DNA from: Peromyscus leucopus
Taxonomy: Eukaryota; Chordata; Mammalia; Rodentia; Cricetidae
Assembly: GCF_004664715.2 (NCBI RefSeq)
Contig: NC_051076.1
Span: 3,727,446-3,791,445 of the forward strand
Direction: 5' to 3'
Length of the DNA stretch: 64,000 bases
The notes under the pieces are model-generated. The model worked only from the letters and a program-made list of their open reading frames with translations, did no database searches and was not told the DNA's origin. This document shows, piece after piece, positions 1 through 13,432 of the stretch; the first letter of the stretch is position 1, and the number at the start of each line of letters is the position of its first letter. Both the position numbers and the translations under genes were made by a program.

Positions 1-1914
1 GGAGGAGCTGAGCTGTGCACAGCAGAGGAGAAATTCAGCAAGAAGATACAGCCAAACAGGTTTTGCAATAACATTTTGCCTCCCATCTACACCCCTGCTT
101 AGAAAATGTCAAAGAAAGTATAGCAAGCCCAGCCCTAGATAAGGTGGGTGTGGTATCATTAGCTAGCTTACTCATTTTGCCCCTGGCCTCCAATGAGGCA
201 GTGTAAGCAGGAATGGGCTGGGGGACCCAAGCTGAGATGAGGCAGTAATGCTTCACTTGGTTTTGAGAATTGTTGACATGATGGAGATGGAATGAGAGAT
301 GTCAAAGACAGGTACAGGACACACCCAGCTAAGCTGCCTACAGGCAGAGACTACTTACCCACCCAAAAAGTCCCTTGGTGGAGAGAAAGCTAGGAGAGTG
401 CTTACACAAGTGTGCATGCACATGCATCATGGTGTTCCAGGGAGATTTCTGGAAAGAATATTCCTTCCAATTTCTCAATAAGCCTTAGCTGTTCCTACAT
501 GCTCCAAGAGACCAACAGATGGTCCGGCAAAACAGGCTCCAGAGTCTCTAAAATCAGGGTCTGTCTGTGTTCCTCCAAGGTCAATAGTGCAATTGAGCCT
601 TTTTCCCTTGGGTGGGGGAAGAACAAAAATGAATTTGAGGCCATGCCTTTCCTTATTTCAGGCACCCCCACATTTTCAAAAATAGAATGCTTGCTCTTAC
701 ACTCTGCTCTGAAGATGGGGTTACCCAGGGACCCCAAATTCCAGGCAGTTCCCTTTAGGTTCCAAGACCCAACTGAATAGTTAAAGGAAAACTGGTGGCA
801 CAAAGCAGGGATTTCAGTAAGTAGGCTTTGTCCAGGAGGGGTACTAGGTTTAGGCCAAGGGCATGGCCACCTTCCTGGTGCTCCCATTTCTTTCTCCCAG
901 GGTCTGAGACGCTGCAGGGAGATCTCAGGTCAGGTTCCTATTCCAGAGGCTACTTCTCTTCCTCACTGCATAGCTAACTGGCATGCCTGGCATAAACATA
1001 TATCCATGGAGCTCTCTATAAATATACAAATCTTTAGCTATATATAACATTTCTTCTAAAGACTTGGCAGGAAATCCCCCAGAAATCTTTTCCTTGACAC
1101 AATAGAAAACCAGTGGAGTCATTGGTTTGATGGATCCTACAAACACAGCTAGAGTTGACCTTTGCAGAATTGCCATCAGGAACCCAAACCCTCCAACCCC
1201 CAGCCTCTGGCAAACACAACTTAGTTTTTTAAAGCTGCTACTTTATTCCTGTTGGTCTGTGTCTGAAGGATTTTTAAAAATCTATTGCCTTTGACCCATC
1301 ACCTTAAAAAATAGCAGGCCTTGTATCTGAGTTCCAGCTGATACCACGAGGAAATGAGCAGGACAATGGAACCACATGTGGAGAGACTGGTGAAGGCAAG
1401 GGTGGGATCCTTTGTGGCTTTACAGTGGGTGCCATATCTTGTGGGTGGATGGATGGTAGCATATACAGAAAGTAGCTATCAAGTTTAATCACCATTAGGA
1501 TCACAAGCAAGGATTTGGTAGGTCTCCTGATGAGGATACCATTGATAAATAGGGGAGGTACTAGGAATACAGCTCAGGGCTGGGAAAGTGACCTTGGCAA
1601 TGGCTTTCAGAAGAAGCTTTCTATTTTCTTTCAGTGCAGATTTTCACTGTCTTCATTGCCTTGCATCAGCATTTGTTGGAATGAGGCCCAGGAAGGGAGG
1701 GTATAAAGGCTGGGTTGGCTCTTCCATTTTCTTTACTCTCTCCACCATTAACGCCTTAGGTGGGTGGACACAGCCCCTGTGACTTTCCTTGGAGGTATTA
1801 TGATCCTAGCCACATGTTGACACAATATTTAATCCTGAAATGGGTTTTCTTCCTCTGGTTTTCAAAGTGGAAGTTCAGAGAAGGGAATTCATAAACAGAG
1901 GGTAGAAATGCAAA

Positions 1915-1963
1915 TGTATATATATATATGTACATATATATGTACACATATATGTATATATAA
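1915..1963. repeat. (TA)n/(TATG)n microsatellite
   Basis: Alternating purine-pyrimidine tract of TA, TATG and TACA steps. It is imperfect, so probably old. Confidence 0.9.
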
Positions 1964-4544
1964 AACCAAGAGAGAGAGACACAGAAAATGCAATAGGAGG
2001 AAAAAAACCAATCAGAAAATAATAAAATGCAAAGCCTGTTCCACTTCTGTGGCCTTCCTCATTTCATATATTTTCCTGTAAACTTGGACTGTTATCCTTG
2101 CTATGGAGAAGGCAGCAGGTGCCATGTCAGCTGTTGAATGATAGCATTGAAAATGTCTTCCAGGAGGGTGACTTGGAGGCAGGGGGTGAGGGAAGAAGCA
2201 GGATGTAGCCCTACACCTAGAGAAGTAGCTCAAGAAAGGAGTACAGCCAAGGAACTGTGCTGGGAGAATATAGGCACGCAAGACAGTTTTCTGTGTTTTT
2301 TGTTTGTTTTTAATTGATGTGGAATTATAAGCAGTTTGATGCTCTTGTGTAAGTCCCTGTACACCTTAGCTTGGCATCTCCAAGCTTTCTTTATTGCTGG
2401 TGACCACCATGTCAATTAAATAAAAGGACCTAGAGACCCTGGAGAGAGATCCTAGCAGAACTCAGGAGTGATTAGTCCTGCAATTATTCCACATCTGGAA
2501 AAGGTAATGGTTCTCAGACTGGGAGGGGTATCCACCAACCAAGAAGAGAAAGATGGTTTTTATTACCTAGCTCAGGAAGGTTAAATTCCATTCTTTAGTC
2601 CGAGGGAGATAGTAAGAAACTAGGCTCCCAATTTCAGAGATAACAGCAACAGGGCATGAATGCCTGTCAAATAAAATGCCATGATCATATAACATCAGAA
2701 TATCTGTCCCACTCAGCTTCCACTCTCTAAAACTGACCTCATCAAGACAAGCCTGAAGAGCTCCCAGCCAGATAGATCTTCCTAAGAGGGATCACAACAG
2801 CCAGAGCTATGGAAAAATGTCAGCAAGGTGCTCTGCTCTCCTTCCTGCTCAGACAATGACCAACATAGGAGGAAAGCTCTTGGCATATTTGTTCTCCGTT
2901 TATGGGTCACTATCAGGTCATAGACTCTTTGGACATAGCCTGCTGATGGCTGATCCTGTCTCTAAGGCCCCAACAGCCAATATCCTTTCTTTTTTCTTTT
3001 TTTGAGTCAGGGTTGGTGTCTTTTTCCACTATCACATACATGCCACATGTCATTGATGGGGAGAAGGACACATGATGCTGAACAGCAATCAAAGTATATA
3101 ATTGAAACTGCCTTGACCATAGGACACAGGGACAAGATGCAGCAGTGGCTAGGTGCTATTCAGAAAGCTAGGGAAAATGAGAGCAAGAATACTGAACCCT
3201 TACTCCTATTCATTGGTGTGAGTGCCAGGCTGCTAATCAGAGGGCTAAGGAAAGAGTGAGCAAAAACATTAATTCCTTACTTTAATTTAGTGGTATTTGG
3301 GTCAAGTCTTTGTACATCTAATCTCATTATTTCCACCCCAGTGCACTACACAGAATGAAGAGTCATCAACATCCTATTGGGGTGACTTCCCCAAGATCAA
3401 CCACTGTCTGGTTGGAGTCTTTGGCATCTGATCCCCAGGCTTCTTCCTGCTGCATGTGTCACTGCCCCAGCACCAGAATGTTCCCTTGAAGGGTGCACCC
3501 ATGCCCTGTCTCTAAGGAAGTGAGAATAAGGCAAGAGGGTCTCATGCCTTCAAGTAGATTGTCAGTGCTGGAGGAACATGCCTGCTGGACTATGCTTTCT
3601 TCCCCCATTACTAGGGACTTACAAGTTTACACACAGGGTACTGAGAGGGCACAGTCTGAATAATGCACCAGAGAGCTGTCAGGAAGAACAGAGGAAGTAC
3701 TGACTGACAATGCTGAGGCTTTGTTCTAGGCTACACTGCTAATTTACCAAACAATCCACTGAACTTTGTGTTCCATTGTCAACCTGGACATGAGATGCTC
3801 AGTGCAGGTGATATGACTGAGTGGAAAAAGAACTATGAAATTGTGTGCTCACTATAACATGTGAAGTTGGGACCTAATTCTGAGTGAGGTACCAAAGATA
3901 AGGTAATGGGGAGATGGGAGCTCCTGTCTGAGGTTAGAGCACAGCATGCCCTCCTAAACTGGGGCAATGGGTGAAGTGTGCTGGGAGAAATTGGCCATAT
4001 TTGAGTGGCAAAAGATCTGCATGGCAGGCTCTCAATGATGAGCTAGCTCCTTTCTCTTTCTAGAAAACCTTCCATGAGGTGTGTATAGAAAAGGGAAAAG
4101 CAGAGTGGTGAGGATAGCTGCTAGGAGAAGGTATCTACATGAACTGTACCAGCCATGTGATGCCAACTGATATCAGGAGAAGCCTATAAAAGAGGTCAAC
4201 CAACACAGCAACTCAGCTCTTTCACGCTATTTCTCGACTCTGTCTGGTTACTAAGAGTTGGGCTATGATGACTCACATGCACATGGTCATCCTTGGGAAG
4301 ATCGGGGTAGGTGTGTCACTGACTCACCACAAATGCAAGGCATATTGCTTGGCTTTGTGGTTGGCTCAGGTGTCTAGGTAGACTCAAAGCAGGAAGGAAA
4401 ATTTACTAGTTACATTTACCAAGCCTGCCAGAATAGTGCACGGGCTCCTACTCACACCTCTAGGCCTGCAAAAAAGAGCCAACCTGAGGCAAAATGATCA
4501 GTTTACTAGCACACTCTCTCTATCTATATCTGTCTCTCTTCATC

Positions 4545-4897
4545 CTTACCCATGTGCCTGTGCATGTGTGTTTTTGTGTGCTTGGGTACACATGTGTGTA
4601 GACATGCACATGCATGTATGTATGCACTCATGTGGAGAACAGAAGACAATTTTGAGTGTTGTTCCTTAGGATGCTCTTCACCTTGTTTTTTGAGACAGGG
4701 TACCTCATTGGTTTGGCACTTGCTGGTTTGGCTAGGTTGGCCAATGAGACCCAGGAATCTTTTGGTTTCTGTCTCCCCATAACTGGGATTAAAGTGTACC
4801 ACCATACCTGGCTTTTTCACGTGGGTTCTGAAGATCAAAGTCAAATCTTCCAGCTTGCATGGCAAACACTTTACTGCCTAAGCTATTTCCCCAGCCT
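4545..4897 (-). repeat. B4-family SINE (B1+ID type), minus orientation
   Basis: Read on the minus strand it starts with an ID-like head (from ggctggggaaatagct at 4897) and continues into a B1-like body (tggtacactttaatcccagt). It ends in the degraded cac/tg-rich tail typical of B4 copies. The plus strand shows 'gagacagggtacctcattgg' and 'ctgggattaaagtgtaccaccatacctggc'. Sequence divergence suggests an old copy. The family name is from memory of the consensus. Confidence 0.65.
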
Positions 4898-5391
4898 TGT
4901 AAACAGCTCTAATTTCTGGAGCTCTCTCTACCCAGCATCACTATCCAAGAACATACTTGGCCTTGTTAGATTCTGTGAAGCAGCTCTGCAAGGTGGGTAT
5001 AATCATTCTGATAGACCAACAAGCCCAAACACAGTAAGATCACCTGATTTGTTCAATATTGTCTACTTAGCAGGTAATAAGGATAGGAACTATGCCAAGA
5101 ATGTCCAATTCTAGCCTCAACCCTCTTTCCCTAGCACATTCTGCCTCTGCCCTTCCTGCCACCAGTCACAAGCTTCAGAAAGAGGCCATGCTTACTTCAG
5201 TAGGCCCAGAATCAGCATCAGCACAGGAAAAAGCCTGAGGCTGTCTAGGAACAGATTTTTTTTTATCAAACATTTAGGATCAGGACACATATATCTACCT
5301 GATTCCCAGCCAGGTATGAAAGCTTTCTCTGTATGTATGTCTGTCCCTGTCTCTCTCTGTGTATACATGTGTGTATGCATATGTGTCTATA

Positions 5392-5392
<1 letters not shown>

Positions 5393-5438
<46 letters not shown>
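5393..5438. repeat. (TG)n microsatellite
   Basis: About 23 uninterrupted TG dinucleotides, preceded by degenerate TG/TATG-rich DNA from about 5330. Confidence 0.97.
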
Positions 5439-5439
<1 letters not shown>

Positions 5440-6658
5440 TGAATATTTGGTGGGAGGGTAAAATCTCCAGCTAAAAATCATCACTGATAACAAAGCCAAC
5501 CTGAAGCCAAACCCAAACCCTCCAGGATTCTGTTCACTGCAGTGCATGTATGGAAAGATGGGGAATGAGAGGGAAGAAGGTGGAAAGGAGTATCTTTTTC
5601 ATAGATAGTAGCATTTATAAGCTATGTGCACCTCCCAGATAGTCACTCTCCTCTCACTTATTACCTGATTCTCTTCTGACCTGGTGTGGGAATCTAGATG
5701 TCTAGATGGTTGCTGAGTAAGCAGAGAGAGCAGACACATGACTATCTTTTCAAACACAGGACCTACTCAATTGTCCAGTAAACATATCTTACATGAATGA
5801 ATGGGAAACAATTTCACCTGGAGTCTTAGGTGTCTTCTCTGGAAAATTAAGTCATCTTGGTACCTATCCTGTGGGTAGGAAGATATTTATGAGCAGTGCT
5901 TGGAACCACGGCTGGCACATGGCTGACACACAGAAGATGCTTGTTCCTTCGAGCGGGACTTCTAATCTTAGTGCTGTAGGTATTTTGGCCCAGATCATTT
6001 ACTGTGGGTGCTGGTGTTGTTCATCGTAGGAAGATGAACCCTGGCCTCTATTCACTGTAGGTCAGTGGAATCTTTTATCTAGAATATAACATACAATACT
6101 GCAGATCTTACCAATGTCTACAAAACCAGCCCCTGGTGAACCACTGGGTTGATATATGTGAACAATTGCTATTGGCAGAGACTCATGGTTGAATCCTTTT
6201 TTCCCCCTCAAGTGAGTAAATGAACACGTCAAAGAACATACTAAGGAGTCAAGGGCACTCCAAGGCACATTCCTAGCTTTCTCGGGGATTTTATCTACTT
6301 TTTCAGATCCAGATTCTCACAATCTATATCTTTACAGCCCACAGCCACCAAAGATTTGATGGTGCTCTCCACTTGCCACATGGCAGACTCACATCAGTCC
6401 AGCTGGTCTAACTTTTTGGCCTGATCTAGTCCCTTGGACCCAAACTTGGACAGCTCATTAGTCTCCCGTCCTGCTTGTAAAACCTCTGATTTGGCTCTAT
6501 AGCCAAATGCCTGACCAAGCTTCTATCTTTGGAAGGGGCAGTCTTCAGCACTCAACTTGGTCCACAGCTCTTGTCTGGGACCAGGACCCTGGGCTCTGTA
6601 TCTGGCTTCTTGTAGGTTTGCCTTTTTCTCCTGAAACTGACATCAGTTTGGTGATGGG

Positions 6659-6788
6659 GAGTGTTTGTATGTGTGCCTAGATGTATGTACAAATGCACAT
6701 GCATGTGTTTATTGTGTAAAGCATGTGCATACAAGTGTATGTGCACATGTATATACATGCATGTACACATGTATGTGTGTGTGTACAT
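6659..6788. repeat. Imperfect TG/CATG-rich tract
   Basis: Alternating purine-pyrimidine run of gtgt, atgt, gcac and acatg steps with many interruptions. This is a decayed (TG)n tract with potential to adopt Z-DNA. Confidence 0.75.
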
Positions 6789-6899
6789 GGTTGGTAGTAA
6801 AGTGCTCCTGTTACCTGGGGTACACACTGTGCGATGATCAAGCAGGCCTAACTTTTTATTATCTGTCATTTGAACTTTTTCTTTAAATTTTATTTACTT

Positions 6900-7441
6900 T
6901 ATTTTTAACAAAACCACCCAGTCATGAACCTTGAAAGGTACAGCAATGACCTTCCTGGTGAGATATACCCATTGGTGCAATAGAGACATAAAAGTTATGG
7001 AAGTAACCAGCCCCTTTCTGATTGTATTTAAGGCCCACTTCATGAAACTCATACCCAATATTGCCAATGAAGCCAAGAAGCTGTGGCTATATAGGTCACA
7101 GGCCCTAGGGGAGAACCTACTACTAATATTCTGCTAAATAGACATAGCATTAAAACAACTCCTAATGACTTATTGTTATATCCACAAAGTAGTGCATCTC
7201 TCAACCCTCAACAGAGAAGCTTCTAGGAATAGATGGCAATTAATATAGAGACTCCCCAACTGGTCAACCCTGGTGTATTGTCATACTCCAGGACAGGCCC
7301 CTCACCCAAGAGTACTTGGCCAACACAAACTGGACTCCATGGGGTTGGAGTAGATCTAGAAGGAACTGGGTAAGAAGGATAAACATGATCAAAATGTATT
7401 GTGTGAAACTGTCAGAATTAATAAAAACATTTTAAAAATTA
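6900..7441 (+). mobile_element. L1 (Lx-type) 3' UTR fragment
   Basis: The order of landmarks matches rodent L1 3' ends. These are 'ggtacagcaatgaccttcctgg', 'tgcaatagagacataaaag', 'aaggcccacttcatg', 'actcctaatgac' and finally 'acatgatcaaaatgtattgtgtgaaa', with an AATAAA and an A-rich tail near 7420-7440. No open L1 ORF remains. It is the same family as the better-preserved copy at 58050-58895. Confidence 0.75.
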
Positions 7442-7519
7442 TATTCTTATCCTTGATATTTAAAACAGATGAGAACAAGATGCTTTCATTGAAGGATGGA
7501 ATTGGGGAGATAATGCATC

Positions 7520-7910
7520 TTAGTTAGCTTTGTATTGCTGTGATAAAACACCATGGCCAAAAGAAACTTGGGGAGGAAGGGGTTACAACCTGTGGTCCAT
7601 CATTTAGGGAATTCAGGGCAAGAACTCAAGACAGGAAACTGGAGGCAGGAAGCCATGGAGGAGTGTTTCTTACTGACTTGTTCCCCATGGTTCTATGTGC
7701 TTTAAGAACAGCAAGCATGTTCATCTTGCTGTCTTAAAGCACATAGAACCACAAACCAGGGGTGGTACCACCCAGAGTAATTTGGGCCTTCCCTCATCAA
7801 TCATCTATCAAGAAAATGCACCACAGGCCAATCTGGTGAGGACATTTTCTCAATTAAGGTTCCCTCTATCCAGACGACTCTAGCTTGAGTCAGGTTGACA
7901 TAAAATGAGG
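7520..7910 (+). mobile_element. Rodent interspersed repeat, LTR-like, copy 1
   Basis: Starts 'ttagttagctttgtattgctgtgataaaacaccatggcc' and ends 'gactctagcttgagtcaggttgacataaaat', both hallmarks of a very common mid-repetitive rodent element whose database name I am not certain of. It shares the 'attgctgtga.(n)acaccatg' block with the elements at 15540 and 19169. An internal hairpin at 7688-7751 looks like a later rearrangement. Confidence 0.6.
7688..7751. repeat. Near-perfect hairpin (27-28 bp arms, 9 nt loop)
   Basis: The left arm (7688-7715) pairs with the right arm (7725-7751) apart from one extra A in the left arm. The loop is catgttcat. It lies inside the interspersed repeat at 7520-7910. 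Confidence 0.9.
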
Positions 7911-8146
7911 CAACACAGAGTGGTCTGGTCAATTGGCCACTTCCAAGACACAGTATACAAAAAGTATTCTACTGACAAAGTATTTTAAGATGTTGGGGTT
8001 ACAGACAGCTTTGAATCTGATTAAATTAACAAGCCCTTTATCCTAAATATTTTATATATAAATCTTGGCAAATAATTTTTTCTTTTGGTTGTATCATTGC
8101 CACATGAATTCTGGAATAAAAGTCAAAAGTAGTGGGTGTTCAGCTA

Positions 8147-8167
8147 CTGTGCTGTGCTGTGCTGTGC
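8147..8167. repeat. (TGTGC)4 short tandem repeat
   Basis: Four tandem copies of a 5 bp unit, ctgtgctgtgctgtgctgtg. Confidence 0.9.
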
Positions 8168-8737
8168 TTAGGCCTTCCTGAAGGTTCCAGCTACTCAGTA
8201 CAGTCAGTGATGAAACCCAGATAGTTCTGGCCTTGCCTCTTCCCCTTAAAAAGAGTGGAAGCTTAGACATGAAAGCACAATCATCATCTCTGTCAAATTT
8301 CTGCTTCAAGAGCTGTGGTGTTGATATTAGATTTACACTGCCCAGGGACCTAGATGTGAGAGAATTATCTGTGTTTCAGTTTCCATACTGGCCCCATGCT
8401 CATGAGCTGACACATCTAGGTGATGATCATAGTGAAGAGAGTTCTCATACCTGCCAACATTGGTGATATCACTTGCCTACTCTGAACCAGTTTCTTCTTC
8501 CATAAGGTCATAGCCCACATGGTTATTAAGACTGCAAGCTGAGTTCAAAACAGATGACAAAGTCTTGAAATATCTCTGTATAACTTGAACCCCCTCAACA
8601 AGGGTAAGGGTCTTTATCTTAGCCCTGAGACTATGACTAGGGGACTCATGCCCATTTAGTTCCCTCAGGCCTGGGAGCCTGGGAGAGAAAGAAAACTCAT
8701 TTTTATTTAAAAGTGGCAAATCTTAAGATTAAAAAAG

Positions 8738-8908
8738 GATGGGGCTGTAGAGATGGTTCCACAGTTAACAGCACTAGCTGCTCTTCCAGAGGACCTGGGT
8801 TCAATTCCGAGAACCCACATGGCAGTTCACAACTTTCTGAACTCCAGTTCCCAACACCCCCACACAAACATACATGCAGGAAAAACACTGATGCACATAA
8901 AATAAAGT
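8738..8908 (+). mobile_element. B2 SINE
   Basis: Pol III-derived head 'ggggctgtagagatggttcc', B-box-like 'gggttcaattcc', body 'gaacccacatggcagttcacaac', and tail 'cacataaaataaa' with polyadenylation-like AATAAA. The divergence from consensus indicates a middle-aged copy. Confidence 0.85.
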
Positions 8909-11121
8909 TTAAAAAAGATTTTAAAAGGACAGTGCAGCATGCCACAGCTTACAAAACATAGCTTTGGTCTTGAAGTCATTTGCTTTGACTTCTGGGACTT
9001 CTTTCCCTCAACCTAGGAAAAACTGAAACCTTTTGACATGGTCTGAGATTGTATGTGGAGGTTTGGACCCTTGTCGGCTACAACATGCAAATCGATTTCC
9101 AAGTTGCAGTGATGGCAGACTGGAAGGACCTTCCTAGGATCTATAGACTGCTAATAAGCTTATCTGAGAGAAGACCCAGTGAGAACAATTGCTAGCCAGA
9201 GTGGCCCAGGCAGCAGCCGACTGGGGATTTTATGCAGTGCTCAGGCTGTTAATGCTGGGGGCCTGCAGGCAGGTTTATGAGATTAAAGCTCAGTGCCCAG
9301 TAAATAATTTAGCAGCTTACTACAAAAACATACACAAAGTATAATAGCTTATCTTCAGCTGTCTGATGTGTACACACTTTTTAAATGCACATCAGTTTCC
9401 TCCACATATTTCATTTGATGTAGAGTCTAAAACCAAATAAGGAAAAGAAAGAGGACACTATCCCCTCTACTCCCTCTGAAACCCTGTCACCAAGATTGGA
9501 CAATGGGAAAAAACTTCATCCTATACACTAATTATTCAGGGTTCTGGCCTGGTCTCCCTCACCCCTACACTTTCTCTTGCCCACTCATTTTTCATTTTCT
9601 ATCTCTGTATTTTGAGAGAATCTAAAAGCTCTCATCATTCATTCAGATGTTGGCTTTCTTCTTCCAGGGGTGTCTTTTACAGAACAAAGCTGGCCCTGGG
9701 TGCTATCTCTCACAGTGTCACAAGTGACTTACTTATGTGTGCAACTCAAGAGCTGAGATAAATAAATATTACTACCACAACACTAGAGTCCAAGGTGAAG
9801 TTTTAATGATCCAGGAGAGGTAGTGATGGATTGGAAAGGTTTGGTCTTGGCTGTGAGAAAGAGAAGAGTACCGAAAGGAGTAATGGAAGAAGATGGAAGG
9901 AGGAAGAAGCTGGTATGGATGCTGCAAAGAGAGTGGGTGGAAAAGGGCAGAGAAATGAAAAAAGTTGCTCCAGCATGTAGAAGCGTGGACAAGAGGTGAG
10001 AGGCATGCATGTATAGAGAGCATGTCAGTACAGCCCCTTGAATGAGTAGATAATTCCAAAGGGAATTCTTCTTTCCTAACTGTAAACTGTACCAGTTCTG
10101 ATTGGTTAGAGGATGGGAGGCTTCAGGTCACCAGTATGAGGCAGAGTGGAAGGAGTTCCCTCCAGCCTTTGTGGAGACCTGGAGGGTTATATCATTCAAC
10201 ACTGTTACAGTGGCCCTGACTCTTTGTGAAGGGCATGGACCCTAGGACCCCAGGTCCACACATCACCAAACTCCTCCCTCCCCACATTCTGAACCTCCTG
10301 GTACTTGGCTTTGGCTGCCAGTGGCTGTGGTTTATCTCCTGCTGTTTACGGCCTGGGACAGGCTGCCATGAATAGCTCCCCAAAGAGTGGGGGAAATGCA
10401 AGCATCTGCCATTCTGTGAAGCTCTTTCTAGAAATGAAAAGGACAGTCATAAAATGTTCCGGGTGAGGTAGGGGAGGTGGGTAACATGCATCATAAAAAG
10501 TGTAATGGACTAATGCTGAAACAGACTGGCTGCAACCCAGGGGTGTCTGCTGAGCTCAGACATAAATATCAGGGAGGCACCAAGGAGACAGCCTTTTATT
10601 TCTATGATTTGATGGTTGTTGGAGGTTGGGCAAGCTTTTCCTCTCTTTCTCTGTCTGTAGTCATTCCTCTGGGGATACCACCAATTTGCCTAAGACTGAA
10701 GCTGCCCACAGTTTACGACTTCTGAAGTAGCCACAATTGGATTACTGGAAAGATTGGAGGAAAGGGGGGAGGATTTTAGGGTACCTAATACAATCATTTA
10801 GGATAAGTCAAATTTAGGGATTCTAGCTGTACTATCCAAGACCTTGCAAGTGGCAAGATAAAAAAGCAAAGTGAGTAGAGCTATGTGGAACATAGGATGG
10901 AACACATGTGATAGGCACTGTGGACTTGTCCTGCACCAGGACAACTTCAAACATTAAAGGGATCAAAACCAACAGCTATCCTACAATTATCTGACAGAAA
11001 TCCCATCTCTGCTCAACATCATGTATAAGGGGAAAAACACTTGTGTGGTAAATGATAAAATTGTAAGTATTAAGCCTGTGAAGATCTGATAATTTCTCTA
11101 AAAAAGTATCTCTAAAACAAT

Positions 11122-11205
11122 TCTATGTTTCCCAGAGGTTAATTAACTTAGGCAAGGCCACATCCTCAGCAAATAGGATAAGAACTTGAACTCAAACCAT
11201 GGTCT
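11122..11205 (-). repeat. MIR SINE fragment (tentative)
   Basis: 'cccagaggttaattaacttaggcaaggccacatcctcagcaaata' resembles the MIR core block (gaggttaagtaacttgcccaaggtcacac). It is short and diverged. Confidence 0.45.
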
Positions 11206-13194
11206 TCTCACAGTGACTAAAAAATACAAAGGAAAAAAATCAATAAATGATGGTTGGGAAGAAAAAATATTTTCAGTTTGAAGGTCAAAAGGGCATGGCT
11301 AATGCAGCCCTTATGCCACTGGGGCACATAAATATTGTAAGTGATACAGGGTCATCACACAGAAGCTATTGGGAAAAGTTGATAATTCTTGTGCATGAGT
11401 ACTCAGGCAGAGGGTGAATGAGGCATGTAGTGTCTCTAGGGTAGAACTGTACAGTTCTCAGTGAAAGCCCAGTCTCTTCTGTGACTCAACATGCTGCAAA
11501 TCTACCTGGAACAAGGCCTCAAACATCCTCTTGAAACCCACCACTGTGCCCAAAGGGCTTTTTGATATGAGATTTCTAAGTTACCTGTGTCCATGGATCT
11601 CCCTGGATGGGATTGTTGGAATCAGCTGTGAGTGGAGGAGTCTGTCCCAGTCATCCACTTGGAAGTGATACCCCCAGATGGGTCTATCAGTAAGGAATAG
11701 CTAATGATTTTCCAGCTAAGCACAGCTCTGACCACAGTAGTATCTCGTCTCTGGGTGATGTCAGGTTAAATTGAGATGAAGACCTTCCAGGGAGCTGAAG
11801 TTTGATCATGAGCAGCCTAGTTTACTTTGGAGTGTCATGGCTCAAAGAGAAGACACCTGGCTGTTACCTGAGCACTGTGTGGCATCGCTCTCTCCCCAGG
11901 TTCACCTTTGCTCACTGGCATTTCAGTAAAGGCCTAATACAAATATAGAATGTATAATTTTCGCATCACTCCTGACAAATCCCAGGTGTGTCCTATTAGT
12001 AGCATTCCAAGGATGCCATTTTCAACCATGAGAGAGACACAGGACATGGTGGTACTTAGCTTAGGGCCCTATTAATAGCAATCCTAATTATAGGTCTGCA
12101 AATTTAATTCATAGCAATGATTACAGTCAGAATCAAAGGCATCAGGCATCAATATTGATGGAATTGTGTAAGCCCCATAAACAAAGATTGAACATTCAGG
12201 TCCATCCCCTCAGCAGTGATCTGCTGTTAACTATTGCATTAATGTCTCTTCCAATTTGCTAAATCAAAATGACTCCATTTCTCAGTGTCCTCTTCACCCA
12301 CACTGAAACCTTTGCCCAGTCATCTCTGAATGGGTATGAGTGGCACATAAAGGATCCTAAATAATGTCTTTGAAGAAGAATGGGGCGGGGGCTCTCTGAA
12401 GGATGCATGGGTAACAGGCCAGGCCCCTTGCCCTACCCAGCAGCCTTTGGCTTTGTCAGTAGCTCTCTTTTGTGTCCCTTTCAGAAAGCTCTGAGCAAAT
12501 AGTGATGCTTGGAGAAAGGCAAGTCAGCTAGAGATTGTATGTGGCACAAAAGGCTGTCACCCCACCCACTGTGAATCCAAGGAGGAGGCCTGAAGAGAGT
12601 GAAACAAGAGAGTGTGCTGAGCTGACAGCTGCCATGTTCCTGGTTTCCTGGGCACCTTTGCTTTACAGAATGCAAAATGTTTGTCTCCACCCCCTCCACT
12701 TCTTGCAACTCTATGAAAAGTCAAGGGGGAGTTGTGTAATAGTTTCCCCTGGACTTGAGACATTCTATCCTACAGGGAAGCTTCTTAAGCAGAAAGATAT
12801 AACTCAAAATAACTTTAGGAAGTCCCTGAAACTTACCAGATTCACTAGCAAAGTTGCCTGGAAGAGGTTTAGACTAGAGTTACTTGGAAAGACCACTTTT
12901 TAACCTGTTGAGCTGCTTGTAAGCTAATGCAGTTTGTTCCAGGTTTCCCAAATTTTGTGGACTGTCACCCATGCTAGGATGGGTCTTGGTAATGTAGTTC
13001 TTTGAATCATTTCTCTTCTTGTAAGTAAATCCTCACCCACACTCCTGTTGGACTTTGGTGGTACCTATATTTTGGTCTGCCATGGGATCCCTTTCTAGGG
13101 TGAGAAATACATGTAGTGTCTCTCTGAGAAAAGGGAAAAGTCTTGTCATACAAGACTGCAGCTGGAAAAATAGATTCTTAGAGAAGGTCAATAA

Positions 13195-13432
13195 AGTGTA
13201 AAATCCAGTGGTTAAAAGTACACATCTGGATTTATGGATATTTGAATACAAATCCAAGCTCTCTGCTTTGTAGCAAAGAAACTCTGTCATTAACTTTGTT
13301 GGACCTCACTCAGTCTGTTCATATGTAAAATGGACATACTAATTTTTACCTGATAAAAGTTGCTGAAGCATAACTGAAAAGACACTCAGTTCAGGGCTTA
13401 GTATACAGGAAGTGCCTAGTTTATAGTAGACA
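13195..13432 (+). repeat. MIR SINE
   Basis: Order of MIR landmarks: 'ccagtggttaaaagtacacatctgga', 'aatccaagctctctgctttg', 'tctgttcatatgtaaaatggacatac', 'gcttagtatacaggaagtgcctag'. An ancient mammalian SINE, strongly diverged. Confidence 0.65.
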